NCBI GenBank assembly: GCA_930367215.1
Contig: OV884059.1
Location: forward strand, 27,490,945 to 27,554,944
Origin: Pollenia angustigena
Taxonomy: Eukaryota; Arthropoda; Insecta; Diptera; Polleniidae
Length of the DNA: 64,000 bases
Direction of reading: 5' to 3'
Shown here: positions 1 through 10,680 of the stretch, piece after piece
Layout of the letters: every line of letters starts with the position of its first letter
How positions within the stretch are numbered: position 1 is the first letter of the stretch
The notes under the pieces: generated by a model
Database searches by the model: none
What the model was told of the DNA's origin: nothing
The model's input: only the letters and a program-made list of their open reading frames with translations
Program-made: the position numbers and the translations under genes

Positions 1-203
1 TTAATAATTGACACTATCAGGGCTACAAATGTGTAATACTGTAAACAATAGAAAAGTATACATCATGCAGTTGTTAACAGCACTGCATGTTAATTTCTTA
101 TAACATGGTCCATACTACAGTACATTGGACCATGTTGTAAGTAGTCCATTTAAGCCACAATGGACCAAGTAGTCCAATATTATCTGTAGGGTAGCGACGC
201 ACA
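1..203. mobile_element. Partial inverted-repeat element related to the 28-30 kb array
   Basis: Positions 105-203 are rich in TGGTCCA, TTGGACCA and TAGTCCA blocks and end in a motif like AATATTATCTGTAGGG. The 374-bp units at 28.1-29.8 kb have the same vocabulary and end in TCCTATTATTTGCAGGG. This looks like the right end of a diverged member. The left end would lie outside the window. Confidence 0.4.
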
Positions 204-1300
204 ATTGTTTATGTTCTTCTATGTGGGGAAAACGTATGACAAGAAAACCCCTAGAAAAAGCCACGAAAACTATCAAGATGGCGTTTATTTATATGGCAAT
301 ACTGCAGTGATGTTAGACATCGCTGTGTAAACAATTAATTTAACAAGAACAAACCATCGACAAAAGCAGTCTTCACTATCCAAATTCTTGTGTTCACAAG
401 AAATTGTTTGTTGTTTCAACAAATCAATAACTAGTCAAGATGGCATTGTAACAAAAGCAGGTGCTGTGAAAACAAATCGCAAAGCTGAGTGATGCACATT
501 TATTCACACATCTAAGCAAACTCGCCCCAAACAGGCATCGGCATCAGCTGATTTTCAAATAGGCCCAAACTTAAACTAACCTCACAATACGAAACAGTGA
601 TGGCAAAATTGTTACAATTGTAATATTAAAACTTAAAAAGTGCAATGGTGCACCAATGGCTAATTTAGTACAATTTAGGAATTATTCATAGTTTTAGTAA
701 TTTCATATGAAAATTCATATTTGAGAAGTTTTAAGAACAAAATTCTACAATTAATCAAAATAGTTTAGTAAATTTTGTCCAGAAAATGTAATCAAAAAAT
801 CAAAAAATGTAAAAAGTGTAACCAACACTTTGATAGAGATCTTGCTGACATTGAAATATTAAAATGTCAACAGCTGAAAAATTATACGTACGTCAACAGC
901 AAGCACACGTGTTGCGATGGCGATTTAAGGTTATGTATTAAAAAAAAATTTTAACAAATAGAAACTGGGAATTATTTCTTTTCATAGGTTACTTTTTATA
1001 TTCAACATTTTTTTTATTTTTCGAATTTATTCTATGGGCTAAATTTCAGTTATGTATTTTATAAAACTTTTTTTGTAATATTCCTATTCCTTAAATTTTT
1101 AGGAATGACTTTATACACTACCAGACTATTATCTTGAATAAAAAAATGTTGAATATTAAAAAAATTGTGTTTTGGTTTAATTGTTTTTTTTTTACTTTCG
1201 TGATTTTGTGAGTTAAAATATTTGGAAAATGGAGGCTTTTAACAAACACAAGTTGTGCTTAGAAGTTTTGCCGTTGTTTTATAGCACCAGGTAATTCAGA
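204..1300. other. No gene seen; AT-rich repeat-like DNA
   Basis: No supportable coding region. The sequence CAGTGATGGCAAAATTG at about 594 resembles a hAT terminus, but I found no partner. The stretch 940-1200 is A/T homopolymer rich. Confidence 0.4.
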
Positions 1301-1312
1301 GTAAGATAAAAA

Positions 1313-1690
1313 TGGCAGATGGTGAATGGCTCACTCCAAGGCAATAAGTGCACTTGATTATGAGAAACAACAAGAATATATTCGCCAAAGGCAAGATGAG
1401 TAACAAGAGGAAAATAGTTACGGCGAGCTATTAGTGTCTGAAGGAGTTGAAGGAAGGTACCGGCGCTGACGTATCTCCAAATTACTCCTACGAGAAAAAA
1501 TCCAGTTTTCAGAATACAATATAGATGATGAAACTGAAGACAGTGATGGATTTTCTGATATGCCGTATCAAAGTGGAGACAAGTTTACGCAAAGATGAAA
1601 TAATTTGGTCTGCTGCACCACCACAAACGGTCAGATTCCGTTCCCACAACATACTAAAGTCTGCAAACCACAATAAGGGAAAAACATGCT
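1313..1690 (+). pseudogene. Degenerate piggyBac-like transposase N-terminal remnant (tentative)
   Basis: Joining frames by eye gives an acidic N-terminal stretch at about 1330-1600 that includes NIDDETEDSDGFSDM. Then, at about 1595-1680, comes EIIWSAAPPQTVRFRSHNIL. A W-x-x-x-PP, basic, H-N-I pattern after an acidic N-terminus is typical of piggyBac-family transposases at the start of the conserved domain. Several stops and frameshifts interrupt it, and no catalytic Asp region is visible downstream. The call rests on motif resemblance only; another decayed mobile-element protein is possible. Confidence 0.35.
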
Positions 1691-1935
1691 AAAATCAAGA
1701 TTTTACGTTCAAAATCAAGTCATTTCAATCTTAATAGTCTTTTAAATGCGAAAACTCTTAATTCAAGAACAAAATGTTGGTTTTTTAAGATCGCATTTAA
1801 GATTGTAATCTTGAATAAATTCTCATTTTAAGATCGAATTCAAGATTGTGTTCTTATTAGAAATCTTAAATCAAGAATAGATTCTTAATGAAATTCTTCT
1901 TTTAAGATCGATTTTAAGAATGTATTCTTGAAAAT
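1688..1935. repeat. TCTTAA/TTAAGA-rich foldback repeat
   Basis: Dense interleaved copies in both orientations of motifs such as AATCTTAAATCAAGAA and TTAAGATCG give a region that can fold on itself. Similar vocabulary recurs at 5030-5120. The 40745-41065 stretch has comparable AATC/GATT alternation. Confidence 0.45.
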
Positions 1936-2008
1936 AGTCTTATTGGTTTTTATCCGAATTCAAATGTTGAAATAAAACACAGGTTTTATTTATTTAAATA
2001 TTAACATA

Positions 2009-2258
2009 TCGACCCCTTTGCGCGAAATTATCGTATGTTACAAATACCAAATTTTACAGGACATCCATTTTTCTTCTTTTCTCTGCATTCGCTTGCAATA
2101 TCAAAATGAAAATATACATTCAATTTTGGGAGCAACGAAGTGGAATTTGCCTACAATATTTTGTCAGGTGACGTCTCTTTGAATGTAGAACAATATTGCA
2201 TCAAAAACTCAATTTCAAAAAAAATGTCATATACGAAAATTTCCCGCAAAGGGGTCGA
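2009..2258. mobile_element. MITE with TIR TCGACCCCTTTGCGCGAAA, TA target duplication
   Basis: The left end TCGACCCCTTTGCGCGAAA and the right end TTTCCCGCAAAGGGGTCGA are inverted and flanked by TA at 2007-2008 and 2259-2260. At 250 bp with no coding capacity it is a Tc1/mariner-type MITE. Its first 8 terminal bases match the family at 7113, 39709 and 47136, but the inner TIR differs. Confidence 0.75.
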
Positions 2259-2274
2259 TATGTTAGACAGTTTC

Positions 2275-2350
2275 ACACTTTGCTTAAGCAAATGACAGAT
2301 TCATAAAACTTAACAAAAAGTTTTCTAAAGTACAATATCATTTGGCACAT
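2275..2350 (+). repeat. Dispersed repeat shared with about 61215-61300
   Basis: TTGCTTAAGCAAATGACAG, then a run with near-identical AAAAAGTTT and ACAATATC blocks, occurs here and at about 61223 in the same order and orientation. The family is unassigned. Confidence 0.5.
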
Positions 2351-2539
2351 ATGATTCACACGTTTACTGACAGAGCATCTGATCTCCTATACACAAAGTT
2401 AAGCGCAAGTGTGCCCAACCTGAACAAGTGTGCTGAACAAGCCGCATGAAATCGTGTGATAAGAAAAATACCAACGAAGAACCTTCTAGACCCCCGTTTG
2501 GCATAAATAAACACTGGAGCTGTTCCAAAAAATACAAAA

Positions 2540-3055
2540 GTGCAAACAGGTATGGATAGATATATCACTATAACTAAGAGAAAGGCTAGTCGTAGGTCCA
2601 CGCAACAGGATCGCATACCTAAACAATACAAAAGTTCTAACGTAGGCTCCTTGCCAACAAGCCAAAATAGATTTGCTGTACTCTCCATTCCTGACAACGA
2701 AGAAGCAGAATCAGCTAATGTAGCAGTAATAAAAGAAGCCAAACCTCCACCCATCTACCTGCGAGAGCAAACATCTAATTCTATAGTAAACATGTTGTTC
2801 GAACTTGTGGGCAAAAATAATTTTTATGTCGTTTCAATACGACGAGGACAATTCCAAGAGACCAGGATCCAAACCCATACTGAAATGAACTTTCGTATTA
2901 TCTCAAAACACCTCGATGCAGCAAAGAAAAGTTACTATACATATCAACCAAAACGTGCTAAGGGTTTGACTGTTGTCATAAAAGGTATAGATAGTTCCGT
3001 TCCCACAGAGGAAATAAGATCTGCCTTAGAGTTGGAAGGGTATGAGATGAGGTGA
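2540..3055 (+). pseudogene. Jockey/X-element-type LINE ORF1 (Gag-like) fragment
   Basis: An open frame of about 167 residues from the ATG at 2552 (a GTG in frame at 2540 is not a likely start). The basic, polar N-terminus contains TSQNRFAVLSI. It is followed by PPIYLREQ at about residue 71 and by YQPKRAKGLTVVIKGID near residue 130, ending in EEIRSALELEGYE. That order is typical of the PRE_C2HC region of Jockey-clade ORF1 nucleic-acid-binding proteins, which normally continues into CCHC zinc knuckles. Here a stop follows directly at 3053, no zinc knuckles are seen, and the DNA beyond is unrelated repeat, so the fragment is 3'-truncated. In an intact element the protein would package LINE RNA. 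No matching reverse transcriptase lies nearby; the Jockey-like RT at 62.5 kb is a separate insertion. Confidence 0.7.
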
Positions 3056-3551
3056 CGTAAGGGGTACGAATTGAAAATGGTCCTTCCCTTTGCCCCAACT
3101 TGACCAATTTCACTCAAGTATAGGAATATGGTAAAGAACTCTTTTATAAGGGATATCATGAAATTGCATGCCGATACGATGATTACTTTCCATGGTATAG
3201 CGGTTTTAAAACACAAAACATACCCGGGTATGTAGCTGTTGACATAAAAGTTAAGTATCATGGATTTTTGGGCAATAGATTCGGAAAAATATGAGGCAAA
3301 TGAAATAATGTTTCCTGAAATCTCAAAAGTTGTGAGATGATTTTCATCAATTCTACAATCACTGGATTTGGATGAAATTTGGTAAACAGATAAGATATGG
3401 CCCAGATTCAAATATTAGGGCTAAAAAATCAAAGCAAGTTAAACTCTGTTTTTGGTTTAAATTGTGTTTAAACCAACAAATCTATAAATCACTAAACATG
3501 TATACCATCTTTAAACGCATAAAATTGGGCGTTTAAACTACCAATACAGAC
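3056..3551. other. Repeat-derived sequence, no gene
   Basis: At about 3395 the motif ATATGGCCCAGATTC recurs, as at 7551 (ATATGGCCCAGAATTT), which links this stretch to the repeat at 7060-7670. Nothing supports a coding call. Confidence 0.4.
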
Positions 3552-5489
3552 TAAAGACCTGCACAGATACATCTGTTTATATCTGTTTTTGTGTTTTTTT
3601 CTAAAGTTGATGCGTATGGATGAGTGCTCTTGTGTTTCTGATATAAGTTGATCTTGATATGATTTGTAAAAAAGTGGATGTAAGTTGATACAAAAGCGAA
3701 AGAGAGTATCATATCTGCTAATATCTGTTTCGCGAAAGCAGATCCTAGTGGATGCTGATGGAATACAATAAGTTACTTATCGTACGATACCGTTATTTTC
3801 AATTATTTTTCAACGCAAAAGAGCCGTCCCTTTGGCTGGCTAAAAAATAATTTTTTACAAAAACAAAATATGTACACATGAACAGTTATTTTTTCAATAA
3901 TTTTTGCGTGATGTGGTTCGAGCACAAAAAAAAAACAAACAAAAAAAACTTTACAAGAACAAAATGTGTTGCTTGTTTTTTTGGAAGGCAAACATTTTTG
4001 AAATTTTCGGTACCGATATGTATTTTGTTTGTGTAAAAAATTCTTTCATGAAATTAAAAGGTTGCGTTTTCTTCGTTCAAGTGCCAAGTAGACAAAAATT
4101 ATTGAAAAAAAAAACTCTGAAAGAACTAAACACGTGTACATACTTTGTGTTTGTAAAAAATAAAAACTAGCAGGAAGCGTTGTAATCAGGCCTACCATAT
4201 TTACCGATAAATCTGCATTTTGACGATTTTTTTTTCTCTAAATTATCAAAGTGCCTATTTTTTGATAAACACTTACAGCACGGTAATTTTTGGTTTGTTT
4301 TATACAAATTATTAATTTTGGGTAACTTGTTACACAAAGAGACAACTTTTATTAGCGCTTATACTTAAGGAAAAAATGGTTATACATATTTATTTTATAT
4401 ATGCAGTGTTTGTATTGCGTCTAACCCAACAAACACATTTTGAAAAATATACAACTTCATATGAGAAGCTTAAAGAAATGTGGTACATATGTTTTACTTG
4501 ACCTAAGAATTGTAACCAGAAAAATAAATAATTTTTTCCAATAGATATTTGTAAACAAAAAATTAATTAGGTTATTAATTACCAAAAATAAATAAATTTT
4601 ACTTTAATTGGTTACCACAACCAAAAAAAATATGTATAACGATAATGGTTAAAGGCTCCCAATTGAAAATAAAGGAATTTTTTCTCGTAACCTTTAGAAA
4701 AAAAATTAAAAGTAATTATTTTTAGTCCCTGAGTTATTTTTGGAATAAAAACAAAAAAGTCCATATAAAACAGCTATTTTTCAACGTAAACATAAAAGGT
4801 CGAATTTAACTCTTAAAAAAAGAGTTTTATTAAGCCGTCATAAATTAAAACTCATTTCAGGAGTTTGATTTTAACCGACATTTAATTAAATTCATATTTT
4901 GTACTTGGACACCCAAAGCTTGTAGCTGGTCAGATCACTACAATTTGTAAAGCAATATTATCTAATCAGCTTGCACTGCAATTAAACTAATTGTCATTAT
5001 TTTATGACTGCGAAATAAAACTCTCTTTTTAAGATCCATACCTACTTTTATTTTTTCGTGGAAAAATTATTTTAACTGTGGAGTTAAGATCGTTTATTCA
5101 AGATCACCACAGGTTCTTAATGAGACGAACCTTGGTATAAGACAGTATAGGTCTCCGCTGACTCTAATATGGAGAGTTTTCAAGCTAAAATTATATGGAT
5201 CACTCTTATTAACGGTCCCTGCAATTTACCTTTAAGTAAAATCTATTCATATAAAGGGTGTCTGGTGGCAAAATTATATTTTTAAATGCGATTATTTCAA
5301 ATAGTAATAAACGGTGCGGAGGAAGGTTGGCGCCGTTGGAATTATCGATTGGGAGGATTTGTGAGTCACAGTTCGCTGAGGAGACATTTTTTAAGGGTAA
5401 TGATTCTTACGTAATTGCTCGTCGACAATTTTGTTCAAAGTTCATTTTCACTTAAATAGCCACGTCAACAAACAAATCTACCGTTACTG

Positions 5490-6097
5490 CCCAGCAAAAA
5501 CTTTGCTTACAAAATAAGCAGAAAAATAATGAGAATTTGACGAGCCGACTACTTACTTTTCTACTAGAAAAAGTACTTATTTTTGTTCGAGATGTCCCAA
5601 AAGTAATCCATTATAATTTAGCCTATTATAATCTAAAAAATAATATGTTTTTTTTAAACTTAAAATTTTTATAAAAATATATAGTTACACAAAGGCAATA
5701 AAGTAAAATTTTTTTTTTTTTAATTATTTTTTTTTAATTTTTTAAATTTTATTTTATTTTTTTTTTTCTTATTTTCTTATTTTATTTTTTATTTTTTTTC
5801 CTGTCTCTGGCGGGATTCGATCGCGCAACCTCGGTGCTGATAGACTAGCTCGCTACCAGCTAGTCTACCGGGGCAGTGTAGTTTTTGTATTAAAAAACTA
5901 TGTTTTTTGACTATAATGACTATAATGACATTTTTATTGTCATAATGAAAATTTAAATTTTTCTGTATATTTAAGATATAATAATAAAGTTATTATTTAA
6001 TATATAACCAATAATGCAAAAAGTGGCGAATAAAGCTACAAAGTAATGAATTCTGGAAGTCATTAAAAGTAGGATTGTAAGTAAAGTTTTTGCTGGG
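5490..6097. mobile_element. Nested CCCAG...CTGGG inverted-repeat element (608 bp)
   Basis: The left end CCCAGCAAAAACTTTGCTTA and right end GTAAGTAAAGTTTTTGCTGGG (reverse) form about 21 bp of TIR with one mismatch. They are flanked by TG on both sides (5488-5489 and 6098-6099). The interior holds a long T-rich tract (5708-5800) and a tRNA-like module. It is non-coding and sits inside the hAT-like element at 3552-6942. Confidence 0.65.
5802..5875 (-). other. tRNA-derived module with Pol III A/B-box-like sequences
   Basis: On the minus strand, TAGACTAGCTGG fits an A box with one mismatch, and CGATCGAATCC fits a B box at 9 of 11. They are spaced as in a tRNA, and an A-rich tract follows (complement of 5708-5800), as in a tRNA-derived SINE. 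The acceptor stem pairs poorly, and the usual anticodon-arm layout is replaced by a perfect 10-bp hairpin (5841-5850 with 5858-5867). It is therefore not a functional tRNA; a SINE head or tRNA pseudogene is more likely. Confidence 0.5.
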
Positions 6098-7059
6098 TGG
6101 TCTCCAAGAACCTAAAACCTTCGATTGAAACATCAAATACCTTTACATTGCCCCAGGGTAAATTTTTGGTGTGCCTTATCCACGCATGAGAAAATTGGGT
6201 CATTTATTTTTTTAAATTCTCGAAAAACAAGGCTCCGTGTTGAACAGTGTGTTCAAGTCGACACAAGACATGTGGATGACATAATCTTTAAAAAATAAAA
6301 CCCGCATTTCCATTCTACCGTTCAATGCTTTTAATAAAACTTTGTGTCAATTATTAAAATTTTTATTTAAGTTTGAAAATATAAATCTGCTATCAGATAC
6401 CCCGTATTTTTTTAATTAAATAAAATTTATTTATAAAACATTTATTTTTTTTAAAGCATTATGTAATGGTTAATGGTTTTGCTTTGTTGTTTTTGTCACT
6501 AAAAATATGTTTTATTGTGTTTAAAACAGTAATTTTAATTTGCCGTTTTTTTCATAATTTGATTTCCGATTTGTTTTTGAAAATATGCCGATTTTTTACT
6601 ACAACCATCTGGCACCCCTGGTTGAGATCTTATACAAATTTTTACAAACTCTCTTATTTTCATCAACTCGCCAACAATATTTAAAAATACAACAGATTAC
6701 CACAGATATTGTAGAAATACTTACGGTGACAACAGATGTTTGTAAGCAAAAAAAAAATGTTATGACACACTCAATCCAAAACCATAAGCATCTGTTTTTG
6801 TTTTTAAGATATGGTGAGTGGGCAAAAGCAAAACCATACAATATCAGTTACACTCATTCTCTCATTTATATCAGTAGTAACAGATATATATCTGGTGTAT
6901 CTGTTTCAACAATACTTACTGATACACTCGTGCAGGTCTTTAATACAGACCATATGAATTTGATGAGATTTATCATAGTGCTGCCACATGTTATTTTTTT
7001 AACCACATATAATACATGGGACACTGATTTATAGTTGTTGCCATTAGAGTTAAATCGGG

Positions 7060-7670
7060 GAAAAAATTGGTACTTTTTCTCTTTTTGATAAATTTGGTAT
7101 GCAGATTGCATATCGAGCTCTAACCGCGAAAATAACGTAAGCGACATAATTTTCAATTTTTTTTTATTGGCAACTCTTGCATCCTCTCCTAAAATGTCAT
7201 GGTCACATAAGGTACCGTTACGATTTTATAGCAAGAACAATTTTATCGTAAGCGACAAATTTAATACAAAATTTATATGAAATAAAATAAAAAAATACTC
7301 TCCCCTGTAAAATTTGATTTTTGGCGCTTACGTTATTTTCACGGTTGGGGCAGATTAGTATATAGGGCACTGTTAAAGGGGAAAAATTGGTACTTGTTAA
7401 GGGATAAAAACGGGGTAAAATTTACTTTTTCTTAATTAATAGATTTGATATACATACAGATTATAGCCACATCAGCATACAGTAAAACGCTTATACTACT
7501 ATACCTTTGGTACTTTTTCTCCTTTCGAAAAATTTGGTATAGAGAAAGCATATGGCCCAGAATTTAATATAATGTACTTCTTATTATGCCAAAACGAAAA
7601 AACTGGTACTTTTTATCATTTAAATAAATGTGGTATATGTATATGGTCCAGTGGCCAGAAAATACATATA
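7060..7670 (+). repeat. Diverged tandem repeat (TTGGTACTTTTTCTC motif)
   Basis: Four copies, at about 7068, 7385, 7507 and 7600, share a TTGGTACTTTTT block followed by AAATTTGGTATR and, in two, GCATATGGCCCAGAATTT-like tails. The first copy is interrupted by the MITE at 7113-7354. Open frames in this stretch are by-products of the repeat. Confidence 0.5.
7113..7354. mobile_element. MITE, TCGA-CCCC-TAACCGCGAAAATAA family, copy 1
   Basis: Left end TCGAGCTCTAACCGCGAAAA; the right end is diverged but keeps TTACGTTATTTTCACGGTTG. The internal sequence (ACCGTTACGATTTTATAGCA, CGTAAGCGACAAATTT) matches the copies at 39709 and 47136. TA precedes the left end. This is the most decayed of the three copies. 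Confidence 0.75.
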
Positions 7671-7798
7671 AAGAAGCCCCTTGCATTTTCATATGGACAG
7701 TTCAATGCCGGTTGCACAAGAGTATCAAGTGCACAAAACTTGTATGCATGTTTTGATGAAAAATAATAGTTCCTTTAATGCAGTGATAACCAAGCAAC

Positions 7799-7980
7799 AA
7801 ACAAAGTTGTTGTATAAAAATAAATTGCCGACCGTGTCTGTGTAAAAAAAACGATTATTGACTGCCTCGCAAGACTATGGAGTGGCCCGAACAAAGTTGT
7901 TGTATACATGTGAATTGCCGACCGTGTCTGTGTGAAAAATACAATTATTGACTGCTCGCGAGTCTATGGAGTGGTTTTGA
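7799..7980 (+). repeat. 91-bp tandem duplication
   Basis: Two adjacent copies start at about 7799 and 7890 with ACAAAGTTGTTGTATA. Each contains ATTGCCGACCGTGTCTGTGT and ends in CTATGGAGTGG. Identity is high. Confidence 0.65.
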
Positions 7981-8147
7981 CTGCTTTAATGTTGTTTATT
8001 GAAATATTTTAACATAAATTAAGTATATAAGTAGATGTAAAAAACTTCATAAAATTTAATAAATTTTACATACAATTTCACGTGAACGAAGTAAAGCTAG
8101 TAGTTGATATACCAAACTGAATTGTTTTTTGTTATATTATGGTAGTA

Positions 8148-8962
8148 ATGGGTGATTTTTTTAAGAGTTTAAAAAAACACATAAAATTCAGAAGAATGCA
8201 TGAAATAGTTTTTTGAATCGATAGTACGGTCCATATAATTTAATGTTTGAAGATTACTTCATGCTAATGTTGACCGTGAATCAATTGAAGCGGGCATGTG
8301 TGAATAGACATGAGCTTTAACATAGCCCCACAAAAAATAGTCTAAAGGCATTTAATCGCACGATGTAGGCGGCCAATTGACCGGTCCCGAACGTGAAATA
8401 AAATGTTCACCGAACTCGCCTTTCAATAAGTCCATTGTTAACCGCGCTGTGTGGCATGTGGCACCGTCTTGTTGAAACCACATGTCATGCAAGTCAAGCT
8501 CTTACATTTTGGGCAAAAAAAAAAGTTGGATATCATCTCACGGTAGCGCTCACCATTCACAGTTACGTAATGATTCGCATCATCTTTAAAGAAGTACGGT
8601 CCAATGATGCCACCAGCCCATAATCCGCACCAAACTGTGACTTTTTCTGGATGCATTGGTAGATCTTGCAATCCTTCTGGCTGATCTTCACTCCAAAACC
8701 GACAATACTGCTTACTAACGTACCCATTGAGCCAAAAATGAGCTGACCATAAAATGGAAGAAGCGCGCGATGATCTTTTTTAACAGAGCACGCATTTTGA
8801 TAATAAAATTCAATAATTTTCAAGCGTTGTTCGTTTGTAAGGCGATTCATGGTTAAATTATAGACCAAACTGAAGATGTTTGACAGTGAAACAAAACACG
8901 AAACGTGCGTCAGTTGTTTAAACCAGTGCTGCCGAAAAGATAATAGCTAAAAAATCACCCGA
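8148..8962 (-). mobile_element. Internally deleted mariner-family element (815 bp)
   Basis: The ends GGGTGATTTTTTAAGAG and CTAAAAAATCACCC (reverse) are inverted and flanked by TA at 8146-8147 and 8963-8964. It encodes a broken transposase on the minus strand. A full-length relative would be about 1.3 kb, so roughly a third is missing. It is dead itself but keeps both ends. Confidence 0.8.
8300..8868 (-). pseudogene. Mariner-family transposase, deleted and frameshifted
   Basis: The N-terminus MNRLTNEQRLKIIEFYYQ (8868 downward) is the start of the DNA-binding region. After about 40 residues it jumps directly, at about 8750, to a sequence reading AHFWLNGYVSKQYCRFWSE, then DLPMHPEKVTVWCGLWAGG. 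The helix-turn-helix remainder and the first catalytic Asp (normally just before AHFW) are therefore deleted. A frameshift near 8520 is followed by HDMWFQQDGATCHTA with the second catalytic Asp. The third catalytic Asp (SCD, about 8365) is followed at once by a TAA where a Leu codon is expected, and then DYFLWGYVKAHVY continues in frame. The product would have been a cut-and-paste DDD-type transposase; this copy cannot be active. Confidence 0.85.
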
Positions 8963-8964
8963 TA

Positions 8965-9492
8965 TATACAAATAAAATTTATAACACATTTTCGTCGGTT
9001 TTTTGTAAACATAAATAAAATAATGTAATTTGAAATCTTTTAGAACAATTAGGGTTAAAAAGTGCATTTATAAAATTCTCAATACCATTCCTGATACGAA
9101 ATGTTAACAGTTATGTGGCTTTTACAATTTTTATTAAGTTAATTTTCTTTAGTAGCACAACAAGTAATAAGTATGGAAATAAATCGAGTAAATTGTTCTT
9201 AATCAGAAAATTTTTTGATAAACAACTACAAAAATTTGTTATTAAGCATTTTAACCTCAAAACTTTGAAATCGCTGAAAGTTAGACAGAAACACAGTGCA
9301 ACAAAATTCGAGTCATCGCTGCCAGCCTCAACGCTTGCAACGCGCAATGAAAGTAGACTACTAGTAGAGCAAATCTGCCAAAGGGTTTTGAAAAGTTAGC
9401 TCGGGTTCCCGAAATATGGGACCCTTAAGTTTTTACATTTTTTTAAAAAGCCGTTTGGTATAAGTCAAAAAAATATAATAAATGTACTTCTG
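8965..9492. other. No gene seen
   Basis: AT-rich with an open frame on each strand across 9111-9399. Neither resembles a known family and codon composition is not persuasive. Confidence 0.3.
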
Positions 9493-9724
9493 GGGGCAAA
9501 TTATGGCAGTCGTGATCGAATACATTATTGATTCGAAAGCAATTTTATTTTAGTCGATGCTGAATGTATCGTTATTATTTTTTCAGTGTTGTGAAAAATC
9601 AAACAAATGCTTTACATCACTTAAGACATAATTTCGATTCGTTTATTATGGGCAGAAAGAACTAGAAAAAAAATTGCTTTCGAATCGAAAAAGTATTCGA
9701 TCACGACTGCCATAATTTGGCCCC
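9493..9724. mobile_element. Foldback MITE, GGCAGTCGTGATCGA family, copy 1
   Basis: The left GGGGCAAATTATGGCAGTCG and right CGACTGCCATAATTTGGCCCC arms are inverted and extend inward through GATCGAATAC and GATTCGAAAGCAATTTT. It is 232 bp and non-coding. No clear target duplication was found. A second copy lies at 13892. Confidence 0.7.
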
Positions 9725-10130
9725 TGAGCTAAAAATTAATTTCAGATATATTTCAGTAGAATCGTATGGCGATTGTTTTCTTTGAATTTATTAACCCTTT
9801 GACACTAATTTTAAGGGGTCATTTTTGTCCTTTTCCCCAATTCTTACAAGAAAGTATACTAAAACGGCACTTCTAAGGGTTAAAATGTTCTACGAATATT
9901 TTCTGCATCAAATTTCTCTAGAAGTCTTCTAAAACAAAAAGTTTGTGTGATGTATTTAAAACGGATTTATATATAAGATTAAATTAAAAGCATATTACAA
10001 ACAACTTCTAAATTTTTGCGTTTTACGTTTTCGACTTCCAGCACACCTTTGCAAGTGTTTTATTACAATTTTTATAAAAACGAAAAAATATAATCTAACC
10101 TTAAAGTTTTGGTAACAATTGTGAACCATA

Positions 10131-10485
10131 GAGCCAATTTAGACTAGACTAATTTATAGTCGGATTAACTTTTGTTCTTTCCAAACTACACTGGATTAAT
10201 TATTCTGGCATAAAATTGTATACGTACACGCAGCTTTGTATGTGTTAGTATTTTTTTATATTCATGTTTACACGACGGCGAACAACTAACGATTAAAATC
10301 GCTCTGCAAAAAAGAAAACACTGAACCTGTTTTTTTTCATAAGTGTGTATGTATTGGTTTTGTTCTGCTAATGCAGGGTTGAAGCTGGATTAAAAATTAT
10401 GCCAACCAAAAACGACTCTCTTCACCCTTTTCGCCTACAAACTGCCGTTTTCTGCCAGAACAATTAGTCTAGTCTAAATTGGCTC
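10131..10485. mobile_element. Foldback element with GAGCCAATTTAGACTAGACT ends
   Basis: A 24-bp inverted repeat bounds 355 bp of non-coding sequence. The flanks (ATA and ATT) do not give a convincing duplication, so the family is unassigned. Confidence 0.6.
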
Positions 10486-10589
10486 ATTGTTTACAAGAAA
10501 ATGTTATGTTTTAAATTTCATTAAAATAGTTTCTTAGAGGCAGCAACTTCCCCCTATCTCCCCTCGTGGTCCTATTTTTTAAAGGTTTC

Positions 10590-10650
10590 TACACACATCA
10601 GCACAAATGCATAATACCCTCCCCACTACTGTGGTGTGGGTATAAAAACT
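10590..10650 (-). repeat. Truncated end of the dispersed repeat seen at 16222-17366
   Basis: CATCAGCACAAATGCATAAT followed by ACCCTCCCCACTACTGTGGT is the reverse complement of the left end at 16225-16285. It ends at GGGTATAAAAA. Confidence 0.55.
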
Positions 10651-10680
10651 ATTTCCCCAAACTTTATTTTTGCATTTTAA

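Larger units (their letters stand above)
3552..6942. mobile_element. hAT-like element, 3.4 kb, 8-bp target duplication ATACAGAC
   Basis: The left end TAAAGACCTGCAC and right end GTGCAGGTCTTTA are perfect 13-bp inverted repeats. They are flanked by ATACAGAC at 3544-3551 and 6943-6950. An 8-bp duplication and an end beginning TA are hAT hallmarks. Subterminal regions carry repeated ACAGAT/ATCTGT motifs (3560-3750 and 6690-6930), as expected for transposase-binding repeats. No intact transposase is visible. A CCCAG element is nested at 5490-6097. About 3790-4170 resembles the hAT-like family at 61394 (shared ACAAAAACAAAATA tracts) and may be another nested, decayed copy. Confidence 0.7.

Noticed and set aside
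5802..5875. Functional tRNA on the minus strand
   Set aside because: The acceptor stem mismatches and a 10-bp hairpin replaces the normal D and anticodon arms.
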